Part shown: in pieces, positions 29,738 to 40,361 of the stretch | How the letters are laid out: every line of letters begins with the position of its first letter | Position numbering within the stretch: position 1 is the stretch's first letter | Assembly (NCBI GenBank): GCA_949825045.1 | Contig: OX463829.1 | Coordinates: forward strand, 30,753,715-30,817,714 | DNA length: 64,000 bases | Reading direction: 5' to 3' | Source: Argyresthia goedartella | Lineage: Eukaryota > Arthropoda > Insecta > Lepidoptera > Argyresthiidae | Position numbers and translations under genes: made by a program | Notes under the pieces: generated by a model | Told to the model about the DNA's origin: nothing | What the model saw: only the letters and a program-made list of their open reading frames with translations | The model's database searches: none

Positions 29738-30546
29738 GTCAAAAACTTTGAACGTCAATTTCAGTGCTTTAGAGGCGTTTTCAGCAGGCTGAAAAGTCAT
29801 TTCAGGCCGTTTCAGAATAACTTCTGAAACGTGAAATGTGATAAAGTAACCTTTATCACATATCTAAAGATCGAAATTTCACCCAAGTTGCCGTCGTTTT
29901 CAGGCGCCTGAAACATGTTTTCAGTCCGTTTCAGGGCACCCTCTATCAGATGACGCCATAACCTGAAAACCCGTTTTCAGGCGTTTTCAGGACCCCTTAT
30001 GGGCCTCTGAAGCACAAATCGTTATATGGCGAAATATCCGGTAGGAGTGACAGAGATAGCACTACTAGAAAGAGATAGCTATACTCGGAACATTCGAGAA
30101 GTGTGTGACAGAGATATAACTACTAGAAAGAGATAGCTATACTCGGAACATTCGAGAAGGGAGTGACAGAGAGAGTGCACCATTAGAGAGAGACATATAT
30201 GGTCTCGAATGTTCTCGGCCCGCACGCTGGTCCTTACTAGAATATTCGCGATATGTGTGGACAATGTGTCCAGAGCGGCTCCGCGGGATATAAAAGGCGC
30301 CGACGGCCGGCACGAGTTAGTTATATTTTAACTGCGATCGAGTGCTAGTACAAGGATAATCGGAAAGAAAGACTCTTCGTGTGAATAGTGAGCGCATAAT
30401 TAGTGAAATAGTGTGTGTGTGTTTTAGTGGATTTTATGTACAGTTCGTGTGAATTGTAAGTGCCTAATTTGGGTAATAAAGTGAGTGTTTTAATTAGTGG
30501 ATTAATTCGTGTTTTTCTATCAAATACGAACCCCACGCTCGTAACA
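29719..30546 (+). repeat. 3' LTR of the mini-gypsy element
   Basis: Matches the 5' LTR except for a few substitutions and a 29-bp longer stretch at 29816-29852 made of reverse-complement copies of its own flanks. HSE-like sites recur at 30087-30101 and 30145-30159. It is preceded by the purine tract AGGAGGGGGTAG. Confidence 0.92.
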
Positions 30547-31083
30547 ATACAAACAGTTGTGAGCCGGAACTGCAGCTGACTCGGGGCCCTACTCGCATTT
30601 ACTAGGCATGGGTTCTAAATGCTACTCCTCTGACAGGCGTTTTTCCGAAGCACTGGTAGAGTTAATGGAGTTTTCTTTTCCTGTGCGAGATTCAGCCATG
30701 AAATCACCATTTGAAAGACAAATTTACCTTTTCAAACTCAAACCATAATCAGTTAGTTTAGTTGATCATATTTTATCTATTTTTTATTTTGCTCCCTGCT
30801 TAAGTGTCTGACTTGTAAAAGTGCATTATTTTTTGCCGCCTTCCAATAAAATATTTGAGTTTCAGTTTGAAGTTACTGTACGGCTAATTACTTATTTCAA
30901 GTCTTTCAAGTTTTCAAGTGCTGGAAACTGTTGGTTCTTTATAGCGGTTGTTGATTTATGGATTGCTTAAAACAATCGGGAAAGATGATGTATCAAATTC
31001 CATACAAAAAACTGAGGTCCGGCGCGAACGTAATCTTTCTCAAAATAAAGACTAGTAAAGTTATTTTAAAGAGGATGGGAAAT
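30547..31083. other. Stretch with no gene seen
   Basis: Continuation of the host or older repeat sequence interrupted by the mini-gypsy element. AT-rich, with an AATAAA near 30846. No coding signal recognised. Confidence 0.5.
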
Positions 31084-31357
31084 ACGACCCGAATAGCCGA
31101 GTCGGCAGTGACCCTGCCAACGAAGCCAAGGGTCCCGGGTTCGAGTCCCGGTGGGGGCAAATATTTGTTTGATGAGAACGGATGTTTGTACCCTAGTCAT
31201 GGTTGTTTATCTATCTAAGTATAATATTTATCTATATAAGTATGTGTATCGTTGTCTAGTACCCAAGATACAGGGAATCCTAGTTTGGGGCTAGATCAAT
31301 GTGTGTAAATAGTGTCCAAGGTATTATTATTATTATTATTATTATTATAAATAATAA
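31084..31357 (+). mobile_element. tRNA-derived SINE
   Basis: Pol III A box TAGCCGAGTCGG (31094-31105) and B box GGTTCGAGTCC (31138-31148) head a body of about 190 bp that ends in (ATT)n. A second copy with the same body is in apoLp-III intron 1 (59597-59840). A polymerase III transcript mobilised by a LINE is expected. Confidence 0.85.
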
Positions 31358-31364
31358 AACGACC

Positions 31365-31552
31365 TGTTAGCAATCGTATATTTTAAAAGGAATATTTACC
31401 TAAGTTTTAGTTAATTACAGCATAAATACAGATAATTTTATACAATTGGCGCGCTTACGTGATGACATTTCGAACTAGACGACTGATGTTGTTCATTCAG
31501 TCGTTCACCCAGCCTGTAGCATAAAAGCACGCACATCACGTAAACGCGCTCA
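31365..31552 (+). repeat. 5' LTR of second gypsy element, left part
   Basis: TGTTAGCAATCG... matches 39191 onward. A weak TATA (ATAAAAG, 31521-31527) is present. It is cut after AACGCGCTCA (31543-31552), the Jockey target duplication. Confidence 0.9.
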
Positions 31553-31824
31553 CACTAAAACAAAATTTATATTTAATAGAGTTGAGCCGCGACCATCCGC
31601 GCATACGGACCTACTGCAACGCTCCACTCAGCTGCTTGCGCGCCGTTTCATTGCAAAACGCCCGCGTCAACACGCGCCCGTGCGCGTCGCGTTTGCGCTA
31701 CAACCGCGTCGCGAACTGCACGGAGGGGAAAACCTTCAGGGGCCGACGGACGTCGGCTTCGGCCTAAGGTCGTGCCAGATCGGAACCCCTTCCCGTGCCA
31801 GCTCATCCATAGCCAACCAGCGCT

Positions 31825-33652
31825 ATGGATGAGTTCCACAGCCCTTCTCAGGGCTACGCTGCGCCGGACGGGAGCCCTCCACTGGGCGAAACCCCGAGGC
31901 GCACCATCCCCCGCCACCGCTTCAGATCGGCCTCCCTCGAGCGGCCCCTGGTTTTGTCGACCTCGACAGAATACGGGTCGCCGATCGTCCCGCGACCAGT
32001 CTCGCCGAGAGCAGAGCTCACGCTGGACGTATTTAATTCGTGCCCGTGACGCAAAACTGTTTTTGGCGGGACTTCTGCGGACCATGGAGGCCTACCTCGT
32101 CGAGCGCCGCGCAGCCTTGGAAGGCTGCCAGCCAGCAAGCATCGGCGACGAACTGTTGGACGCCGGGCTGCTGGAGCAGGCCCGCTCGCAGCCCCTCATT
32201 CTGCCGCCGACCCGTGGGGGCAAACGACGACCCTCGGACGACTTGCAGCAGGAAGCCGCGAAGCGTGCGCTGCTGGAGCCCTCGCCGTCACCGACTTACC
32301 CGCAGCCCCGAGGCCTCGACATGCCGCGGCTATCGCCGGAGCCGCTGGCCGCCTCGTACGTGGCGGCCGCGTCCGCATACGCGCCCATGCCTACCGCGCT
32401 GGCGACCATCGCGAATCAGTCCGCCGCGAACGCGAGGCCCCCCCGCCCCATCCCGCACACACACGGAGCGCATGCCGCGACCGCGGCACCCGTCGCGAAA
32501 CTCGTCGCGCCCGCTAGCGCGCCCCCCGCCGCGCCGCCCGCCGCACCCCCCGCTGTGCCCGCTAGTGCGCCCCCTGCCGCGTCGCCTACCGCAGGCGCCC
32601 CGCCGCCACCCGGTGCCCCCGCTACGGGCGTGGCCGTCACGAAACCGCCCTCCAAGCCGCGCTACCCGCCTATAGTGGTGGAGACCCTCCCGAACTGGGT
32701 CCACCACTTCCGCGAAATCCAGCAGCGGCTGAAGAGGGTCCCGAATGCGCGCCCCTACCAAAAGGGTGTGCGATTTTTGCCTGCAGATGACGAGGCATAC
32801 CGGTGCGTCCAGTCGTACCTCTCGACGTTGGAGAAGACCACAGGGGTGCACTGGTACTCCTACTCGCTTCCCGCCGAAAGGAGCCTGAAGATTGCCATCC
32901 GGGGGCTGCCGGCAAACACTGAGCCCGCGGAGATCACTTCCGCGCTGGCAGAGCGCGGCTACGAGGCCAGCTTTGTCAAACAGATTCGGGCACGGAAGGG
33001 CAGACCGGGCTGCATTTTCCACGCGCAGCTGAAGAAGACGCCGGTTATAACAGCCAGTCTGTACGATACAGACGAGCTACTTTTTATGCCCGGCGTGAAG
33101 ATCGAGGCGTGGCGCGGAAAGAAAGGACCAGCTCAATGCCACCGATGCCAGAAGTTTAGGCATAGCAGCCACAACTGCCACCACCCCCAGGCCTGCGTGC
33201 GTTGCGGAGGACCGCACCCCGCCGCGGACTGCGACCGGCCTAGAGAGATGCCGCCGACGTGTGCCAACTGCGGAGGCCCGCACACGGCAAACAACACGTC
33301 GTGCCCTGTATTCCGGCAAGAGAGCCGAAACAAGAAGGCCGGTCCAGCGGTCCGCACCGGTGGCCCCAAGACGCAGCCGCCCCCCCCCAAACCCCCAACT
33401 GTGCAGGAGTCGGCGCCCTCATCACTCATGGCGGAGGCCTACCCGGCCACAGCGCCAGGCGCGCCCCTACCCAAGCGCAAACGGAAGCGGGGGGGAAAGA
33501 AGAACGAAGTGCCGAGAGCGGCTGAGGAGAAAGGAGCCGCAGCACCACCACCTCCACCGGAGAACGAACCACCGAGGGATCTTGTCGCAGCACTCATCAA
33601 AGCACTCCAAGATCCCGCAGTCCTAAGGAGTATCGCCAAACATCTGCCCTGA
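31825..33652 (+). pseudogene. Jockey ORF1 (Gag-like nucleic-acid-binding protein), one frameshift
   Basis: The likely start is ATG 31825 (MDEFHSPSQGYAAPDGSP). That frame stops at 32047-32049, while the adjoining frame, open from before 31772 to 33652, carries the rest, so a frameshift lies near 32035. Downstream: a helical segment, a Pro/Ala-rich linker (about 32500-32640), a PRE_C2HC-like fold (VHWYSYSLPAERSLKIAIRG; MPGVKIEAWRG) at about 32840-33120, then knuckles CHRCQKFRHSSHNC, CVRCGGPHPAADC and CANCGGPHTANNTSC (33140-33305) and a Pro/Lys-rich tail. It would package the element RNA. The stop TGA overlaps the ORF2 ATG. Confidence 0.8.
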
Positions 33653-33654
33653 TG
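33650..33654 (+). promoter_or_regulatory. TGATG stop-start overlap between ORF1 and ORF2
   Basis: TGA (33650-33652) ends ORF1 and ATG (33652-33654) starts ORF2, sharing one base. Termination-reinitiation at a comparable UAAUG is known in the silkworm non-LTR element SART1; here it is inferred. Confidence 0.7.
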
Positions 33655-36321
33655 GCTGACTCCTTAAGGATTGTGCACTGGAACGCCCAGTCACTCAAAG
33701 GAAAGAAGCAGCTGCTGAAAACCTTCCTGCGAGAGTACCGAGTCGACGTCATGCTGGTTAGCGAAACCCACCTCACCGTGAAGATGAAGCTCACCCTCCC
33801 CGGCTACACAACCTACCGCAAGGACGAGCGATCCCCGCAGGGGATTGCCTACAGAGGTCTGGCTATCCTGGTTAAAAGGAGTATCGTCCACCAACCCATC
33901 GACTTCGAGGAGCACACTACAATCTACGTCCTTGGCGTCGAAGTACAGGTCGCCGGCAACGTTGTGCGACTCTATGCCGCCTATCACCCCCCCGGTGAGA
34001 GACTCAATCCCAGGGAGCTCCGGGGACTGCTGGAGACGCCGCAACCGACTCTCATCGCCGGAGACCTCAACGCCAAGCACCCACACTGGAACTCCTCGAA
34101 AGTGTGCGCCGCCGGACGCGCACTCCTCGCCGACTCCGTGAGCCACGACTACGATGTCATCGGACCCTATGAGCCGACTCACTACAACCCGGACGGCTCT
34201 GGGGACATCATCGACATCGTAGTCTACAAAGGAATCCGGACCCAGCCAAGCCAGGAAGTCCTGCCAGACCTCCCCTCGGATCACAGACCCATTCTCCTCG
34301 TCCTTGCGGATCTGCCAACAAGAGTCTCGCCACCAGCGCCCCGTCGACGGTACAACTGGGCTTCCTTCTCGGCCGCACTCGCCGAAAACCCCACCACCCG
34401 GACAGCCACACAGCCAGAAGACGTCGAAGCACTGACTTCAGAGTTGACTAGCAAGATCCAGGACGCGCTCGACACATCCTCGCACACCGTCTCTAGCCGG
34501 AGGAAACCCCTAACCCCTCCCGGCGAAGATTCAGGCACTCATCTGCGAACAGCGCCGTCTCCGGAAGCTATGGCAACAAACCCGGTGCCCAATTCTGAAG
34601 TCCCGCCTCAACGCCATGACGGCCACCACCAAAAGATGCCTTGCCGACCACGCCGAAGAATCTTGGGAACGCCACATCGAGTCCGTAGGCGATCACGTCC
34701 CCTCCGTGCATCGCTTGTGCCGGCAGCTGTCGGCCACCCCGGCTCCTGTTCGACCGCTGCTAGGCAGCGACGGCTTCCCGAGATTCAGAGCAAAAGACCA
34801 AGCTTAAATTTTCGCCGAATGCCTGGAGAGGCAGTTCAAGCCGAACCCCACCGACGACACCGAACATGTAGCAGCAGTGGAGGAACACCTGCGGCACTAC
34901 TTCGCGACGCCGATAGCTCCTGAAGAGGACCCCATCTTCTTCTCGCCCGGCCAAGTCCTGCGAACGATCAGGCGCACCAAGCCCAGGAAAGCCCCGGGCG
35001 CAGACCGAATCACCAACATGGCGCTGCGCAACTTGCCGCCACCGACTGTGGCGGCTATGAAGCGCCTGTTTAACGGCATCATGCGCACGGGGCACTTCCC
35101 TACTACATGGAAGGAAGGCCTGCTCATAATGCTCCCCAAGCCGGGCAAGAATGTCAAGAAGCCCGAGAGCTATCGGCCCATCACCCTCCTGAGCACCATG
35201 TCAAAGGTGTTCGAGAAGCTGCTGCTAGGAAGACTGCTGCCACACATCCAAGCTCGCCCGGAACAGTTCGGCTTCAGGCCAGAGCATTCGACGACGCTCC
35301 AGCTCACCAGGGTACTGAACGACATGACGGTCTGTCGGAATAAGAAAGAATACACCGTCGCAGTACTCCTGGACATGGAGAAGGCGTTCGACAGAGTATG
35401 GCACGAGGGGTAGCTGTACAAGCTGTCGACGTCCCCAGCTCCACGACGAATCACCCACGTCGTGGCCTCGTTCCTACGGAGTCGCCACTACAGAGTGGTG
35501 GTGGAAGACGCCGTATCAGAAGCCCGCCCCATCGAAGCCGGCGTCCCACAAGGTTCCTGTCTTTCACCCGCCTGCTACTCTTGATACACGGATGACATCC
35601 CAGTTGGCCCTGGTGTACAGCTGGCCCTCTTCGCTGACGACGCAGCATACTATGCGTCGTCCTACAAAGCACCCCACGCCGCCGTCAAAATGCAACGCAC
35701 GCTGGACACCCTGCCTAAATGGCTGGCCAAATGGAGGCTCTCCGTCAACGTCGGGAAGACGCAGGCGATGATCACCGGCCAGAGCAACCTGCCACCACCA
35801 CTCCAACTCCAAGGGAAGGACATTGGGTGGCTGCACCAAGTGAAGTATCTGGGGGTCACCATAGACCGCCGGCTCACGATGAAGACCCACGTCGACAACG
35901 TCGTAAACCAGGTCCGGGCTGCACGGGCAAAACTTCGTCCACTCCTGGACTCCGGCCTCCCCCTGCGGTCAAAGCTCGGGATCTATAAAATGTACATCAG
36001 GTCCCGCCTCACGTATGCCTCGCCGGCATGGTACGCCCTCTGCTCGGAGTCCAACAAGAAGAGACTCCGGGCCCAAGAAAACCTCTCCTTGCGTACCATC
36101 GTCGGCGCGCCGCGCTACGTGAGAAACGCAACGATCGCAAGGGACCTAGGATTGGAGACACTGGACAAGTTTGTCCAGAGGCTGGCAACGAACATGTTCG
36201 CACGAGCGGACGGCTCTCAACACCCGCTCGTGCGAGACCTGGCGCCATACCACGCGCGCCCGCCTGACCGTCGCCGCCTACCCCGAGACCTGGTTGCCGA
36301 GCCGGCAGCACCCCTGGATTG
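33652..36321 (+). pseudogene. Jockey ORF2: endonuclease and reverse transcriptase, broken
   Basis: Endonuclease 33652-34300: IVHWNAQSLKGKKQ, LVSETHLTVK, LIAGDLNAKHPHW and PSDHRPI, the last with the catalytic Asp-His. The frame shifts in the 34490-34560 interval and conserved reading moves between frames until 34877. RT from 34877: KPRKAPGADRITN, SYRPITLLSTMSKVFE, FGFRPEHSTT, LLDMEKAFDRVWHEG, then TAG at 35411-35413, GVPQGSCLSPACYS, TGA at 35582-35584, and LFADDAAYY (about 35630), with the thumb and C-terminus to 36321. The two RT stops are in the same frame, so they are nonsense changes. Inactive. Confidence 0.85.
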
Positions 36322-36473
36322 AGGCCACACAACCCGAAGAACACTTCAGCCACCCAATGACCTGGCCGTAGTCACGGCCAGCGGAAGACTCCGCGGAAGG
36401 GGGCCATTGCCCCGGGACCGCAACCCCGCACCCTGGAAGGGGTGTGAGAAGATCACCAAGAAGAACGCGCTCA

Positions 36474-36623
36474 GTCGATCGTCAGTTCTTGTGGAGTTAA
36501 AACCTCTAAAATTGTGTTGAAGTGTATACGAATCAGGTCATAGTACTGTGTGGAATTCAGTGAATAAATTATTGTTAGCTAAAGTGTGGGTTTGATTTTG
36601 TCGGCGATATTCGGAAACTAAAA
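36474..36623 (+). repeat. 5' LTR of second gypsy element, right part
   Basis: Continues the LTR after the Jockey insertion and ends ...CTAAAA at 36623. A sequence like a tRNA-Leu-type primer site (TCAGCAGTGGGAT, 36626-36638) follows. Confidence 0.85.
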
Positions 36624-37358
36624 GATCAGCAGTGGGATATCTTCAAGTTGCGGTGATACTGAACTTGGAGCTGGACTAATTTAACGCCCAAAGAAGGTAC
36701 GTAGCATGTGTTTTTCTTCTTTCCTAAATGATTTCTAAAATTATTATTTTATACAACGATCACGGCATATTTTGTGGAAAGAATCAGATTGTTATGTTGC
36801 CAATTATGGTATTTCCATAAAAGATAATTAGGGTATTCAAAATTACTTACTCGGACTATGCATTGGATGAAAACTTCCGCATAATTTATTTCGTTTTTTT
36901 TTTGTACCCAACTAACGGTATCTGACTGAATTTACAAATCAAGTAGCATTATTCAATTTTCTTTCTTCAAAAACTATTGTACCATTATGTAACGAACAGT
37001 GGAGACCTTTTTCTACACCATGACGATGAAATAAAAGACGACTTTGTATGTTTGATGATAAGAAAATAATAATGCAAAATGATCAACTAGTATTTATATA
37101 AAATATAGTCATGCCTTTTCCCTTTCGGGGTGGCGAAGGCACAGTTGTTTAGTGGCATAACAGCAGTTTTTGTAATCGATTTATCGATAGTTGTATCATT
37201 GTGTCGATCGTTCATATCATACTTAGTTTAGTGGCATAATAGCAGTTTTTGTAATCGATTTATCGATAGTTGTGCCATTGTGTCTATCATTCATATCATA
37301 CCTCCTAGGGATAAAACAATAATGCAACATTTACTTTTTGTGTATTTTATTTATTTCA
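36624..37358 (+). other. Leader of the second gypsy element
   Basis: AT-rich noncoding stretch between LTR and gag. A good splice-donor match (AAG/GTACGT, intron side from 36697) and an acceptor-like CCTCCTAG (37301-37308) could define a leader intron. It contains a 79-bp duplication. Confidence 0.45.
37148..37305 (+). repeat. 79-bp tandem duplication in the leader
   Basis: AGTGGCATAA begins at 37151 and 37230. Both copies contain GTAATCGATTTATCGATAG and differ at only a few positions. Confidence 0.9.
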
Positions 37359-38114
37359 ATGGATAAAATGGGTAGAGAAAGAGAATCCCGTACACGGAAT
37401 CGTGATGATCCTAGATCGCGATCCGATTCCGACTCGTCGCTGCGAAGTCGCAGTTCTAGACTTCGTCATCGCAGCCGCGAGTCACGACGAAGAGAGCATT
37501 CCCGCCGTTGCCGTTCGCGCCGTAATTCTCCAAGCGAGTCCCGACATTAGCGCTATGAAAGAGTGGAGCAACGACGTGGCGAGACACCTTCGAAGTATCA
37601 CGAGCCAAGCATCTCTCGCATGACAGCAGATCGCAACCGGTATGTCTCACATGTGACTGTTGTACCTGAAAAACCTGTAGCTAGCGCATCATCTACAAGC
37701 AACTCAAACTATTTATTACAGGCATTTAAAGAAATTGTGCAGACTCTGAAAACGACAAACAATACCGAACGTTTCCCAAAAATTAATGTGATCCCTGAAT
37801 TTGACCCATCAAAAAGGAACCAATACATAGATATGTGGACTATTAAAGTCAATGAATGCGCCAGTATTTATGATTGGACAGAGCGGCAGATAATTTATTA
37901 CGCTCTGCTCAAACTTGTGAGTCTGGCACAAAGATGGTATCAGGGATTACCAAGTTTGTTGTTTACGTGGTCTGAATGGCAAGACAAATTTCTTTTAGTT
38001 TTTCCTAGTGACGAAAATTATGGGCAGTTGTTGACGGGAATGCTTGCTTGCAAGGGTCGGTATGGCGACTCCTTAGAGGAGTATTTCTATGAGAAAATGG
38101 TATTACTAAACAGA
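37359..38114 (+). pseudogene. SR-rich Gag fragment of the second gypsy element
   Basis: ATG 37359 opens MDKMGRERESRTRNRDD, then a dense RS/SR segment to an in-frame TAG at 37548-37550. The same frame continues with the Gag core (INVIPEFDPSKRNQYIDMW, VNECASIYDWTERQI, RWYQGLPSLLFTWSEWQ, YGDSLEEYFYEKMVLLN), collinear with residues 240-350 of the Gag at 14213. The coding sequence is cut at about 38114 by a reverse LINE fragment; zinc knuckles and pol are missing. The shared SR-rich N-terminus shows this is a family feature. Confidence 0.82.
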
Positions 38115-39175
38115 TTTATTTTTTATTTATTTATTAACATAATTTATTTATGCCTTGACAGCCGAGGCCAAATCGACATAAATTACATATATAAAACCAA
38201 TTACCAATAAAATGAAATATTTACAATCCAAAATAAAATTCACAATATGTCATCAATCATAAATCAATTAAATCAATTAATAAAAAAACCAAATTCAATG
38301 TTATAATTTGACATTACTGTCATTCCATCATCTCGCAGAACCTGCCACACATTCGCGCAATGTCCCTCCATGCATCACCAAACAGATCGTTCAATGGTGC
38401 TACCGCCAACAGAGCATTCAGGCTGTCTCGCGCCCGGACAAGCGGAGACTGCCGGCGCGCCACCGTGCGGTGCGAGCCGCCCGCTAGCAGCTGGTGCCTG
38501 CGCCCGCGTAGGTAATTGTCAGGCACAAATAACGCGCATACCGCACTGACAAGCGTCGCGCAGTCAGAAGTTGTTCAGTGTTACGTCTCACCTCTAGTGA
38601 GTTATATCCAAGCATACCCAATATAAAAGCGGTTGGATAGAGATAAGGGTAGTACCCAAATTTCCTCTTATATAGGTATCGTAAAAAAGCTTTTTGTACC
38701 TTCTCGAGCATAAGGACGTATGAGCTTTCGTGTGGATTCCAATCAACCGAGCTAGATTCCAGTTTGGTTCTCACTAGGGCAGTGTAAAGAAGCTGTACCA
38801 CACCCAGATTACGGAATCCCTTACTATTCCGAATCACAAACCCCAATCTTTTAAAGCATTCCTTGGCTAAAGTGCTCATGTGCTCATGAAATGTAAGTTT
38901 AGGGTCAAACGTAACACCGAGATTGTTCATCGAATACGCTCGAGTCAAGGACTCCGCGCCGAGTGTATACGTCACGCTAATAGGCCGAGGAGAGCGAGTG
39001 AAAGACATTATGCAACATTTTTCACTATTGAATAGGAGTTTGTTGCTCACACTCCATCTATAGACCGCATCTAGATCTTCCTGTAGTAGCCTACAGTCAT
39101 TTTCTAACATTATGGGAAGTACTAGTTTGAGGTCGTCCGCGTACAGTAGGCATTTAGAATATTTTAATGCAATGG
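38115..39175 (-). mobile_element. 5'-truncated non-LTR fragment (Jockey-like superfamily)
   Basis: Minus-strand RT from CLLYADDLKLV (about 39150) to its C-terminus, then an AT-rich 3' UTR ending in an AATAAATAAATA-type tail at about 38115-38140. It lies between gag and the 3' end of the second gypsy element, where pol should be. Confidence 0.75.
38320..39168 (-). pseudogene. RT C-terminal half, one frameshift
   Basis: Reads YADDLKLVLP (catalytic), WSVSNKLLFNSEKC, MNNLGVTFDPKLTFHEHM, LLYTALVRTKLESSSVDWNP and LGMLGYNSLEVRR, to a stop at 38484-38486. The last part (ARDSLNALLAVAPLNDLF, RFCEMME) is in another frame, 38526-38320. One frameshift near 38500-38525 separates them. Confidence 0.75.
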
Positions 39176-39190
39176 TCAGGAAAGGCCGAC

Positions 39191-39528
39191 TGTTAGCAAT
39201 CGTATATTTTAAAAGGAATATTTACCTAAGTTTTAGTTAATTACAGCATAAATACAGATAATTTTATACAATTGGCGCGCTTACGTGATGACATTTCAAA
39301 CTAGACGACTGATGTTGTTCAGTCAGTCGTTCACCCAGCCTGAAGCATAAAAGCACGCACATCACGTAAACGCGCTCAGTCGATCGTCTGTTCTTGTGGA
39401 GTCAAAACCTCTAAAATTGTGTTGAAGTGTATACGTATCAGGTCATAGTACTGTGTGGAATTTAGTGAATAAACTATTGTTAGCTAAAGTGTGGGTTTGA
39501 TTTTGTCGGCGATATTCGGAAGCTAAAA
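39191..39528 (+). repeat. 3' LTR of second gypsy element
   Basis: 338 bp, preceded by GTCAGGAAAGGCCGAC, which resembles the tract before the 3' LTR of the 13-kb element (GTCAGGACGGTCGAA). About 2.7% different from the split 5' LTR by eye. Confidence 0.9.
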
Positions 39529-39532
39529 GACC

Positions 39533-40010
39533 GAATAAAAATATTTGGGCGAATGACCATGAACAGCATTTCCTGAAATGAGCGAAAAAAATACGGAATT
39601 GTGCGACAAAATTACTGACAAGCGCAACTTGCTGAATGGTTTAGCCACCGCTTATTGGCTAAATACAGACTGTTGGGGCGAATTGGTGGGTCAGGTTAGG
39701 TAAAGGATAAAGGGGGTGACGGAGCGAAGCCCCCTTTATCCTTCGTGCTAGGTTGAACATGTAAGAACAACAAAAACCAACGCTCGTTTTGTATCATAAG
39801 CTACTTTATTTGATAAGATTTTCATGTTCTTGCTTTTAGATTTCTAGTCGCGCAATTCAACAATTTTGTCATACGAAGCCAGTATTTCTAGTCGCGCTCA
39901 TTTTTGTCGAATTTTAGTCAGGCAAAACACTTTTTTCTGCCAAGCAAAAACTGAATTTACAGTCAGGCACTTTTAAATACCTACTTCTCGCTTAAATACT
40001 ACCCAAAGAG
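39533..40010 (-). mobile_element. Second copy of the repeat found inside the Helitron
   Basis: GCGAATGACCATGAACAGC (39553 on) and GAAATGAGCGAAA match the reverse complement of 9290-9325, and CTTAAATACTACCC (about 39982) matches 8628-8641. It contains a GC-rich hairpin with 14-bp perfect arms (39703-39716; 39730-39743). 40011-40360 is unassigned; its reverse complement resembles 56640-56690. Confidence 0.5.
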
Positions 40011-40361
40011 AACTAGTGTAAGATTTGCTGGCTAAAGAGTTTTTTTGCAATCTGAAGTCTTGCAGGCGTTTATACAAACTATGAATATTGTAAGTGAATA
40101 ATACTACATTACTGTCGCGGTCTGTAATGATTGCGTTGCTGCTCGCCCTGTTGGTGGCCGAAAGCGCAGCACAGCTCAGCTCAAGGCCTACAAAGCGCAA
40201 TCAGCTTTGCAGCCTTTGATGGACAAGCTAGAATAAATGCCGAGACCAAAGGTCGAGGCCAGCAGTGCAGTCATTGCGGACCAAGGCTTGTATAGTACTT
40301 TACTCAAATAATGCGAGTAATTAAATAAAACCAGCTTATTATAAAATTGAGAGTGAGTTTT

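Larger units (their letters stand above)
26158..30546 (+). mobile_element. Internally deleted Ty3/gypsy element (Gag plus integrase only)
   Basis: Bounded by direct LTRs (26158-26956, 799 bp; 29719-30546, 828 bp) and the 4-bp duplication ATAC (26154-26157; 30547-30550). The internal part is only about 2.76 kb. It encodes Gag with one zinc knuckle and then integrase; protease, RT and RNase H are absent. The LTRs differ by about four substitutions plus one 29-bp rearrangement. With no RT it could only move with help from a relative. Confidence 0.92.
31553..36463 (+). mobile_element. Jockey-clade non-LTR retrotransposon, nearly full length
   Basis: 4.9 kb between 10-bp duplications AACGCGCTCA (31543-31552; 36464-36473). 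GC-rich. It has a 5' UTR, ORF1 with a PRE_C2HC-like domain and three zinc knuckles, ORF2 with endonuclease and RT joined to ORF1 by a TGATG stop-start overlap, and a short 3' UTR ending in a GAAGATCACCAAG-type tail rather than poly(A). ORF1 has one frameshift and ORF2 several breaks. A second copy is at 62.1-64.0 kb on the minus strand. Confidence 0.88.
31365..39528 (+). mobile_element. Second Ty3/gypsy element with SR-rich Gag; pol lost; nested insertions
   Basis: LTRs of 338 bp (31365-31552 plus 36474-36623; 39191-39528) with about nine differences, so older than the 13-kb element. The 4-bp duplication GACC flanks it (31361-31364; 39529-39532). Inside are a leader, a Gag fragment related to the 14.2-kb Gag (37359-38114) and, in place of pol, a reverse LINE fragment. 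The 5' LTR is split by a Jockey element with a 10-bp target duplication. Confidence 0.85.

Noticed and set aside
31084..31160. tRNA gene at the SINE head
   Set aside because: A and B boxes are present, but no cloverleaf was traced and the sequence continues into a SINE body with a (ATT)n tail; a second dispersed copy exists.
32330..33022. Long reverse-strand open frame of 230 codons within Jockey ORF1
   Set aside because: Shadow of the GC-rich ORF1 on the other strand; Arg/Gly-rich with no domain, while the plus strand has zinc knuckles.
33691..34284. Reverse open frame opposite the Jockey endonuclease
   Set aside because: Codon-bias shadow; the plus strand encodes a clear endonuclease.
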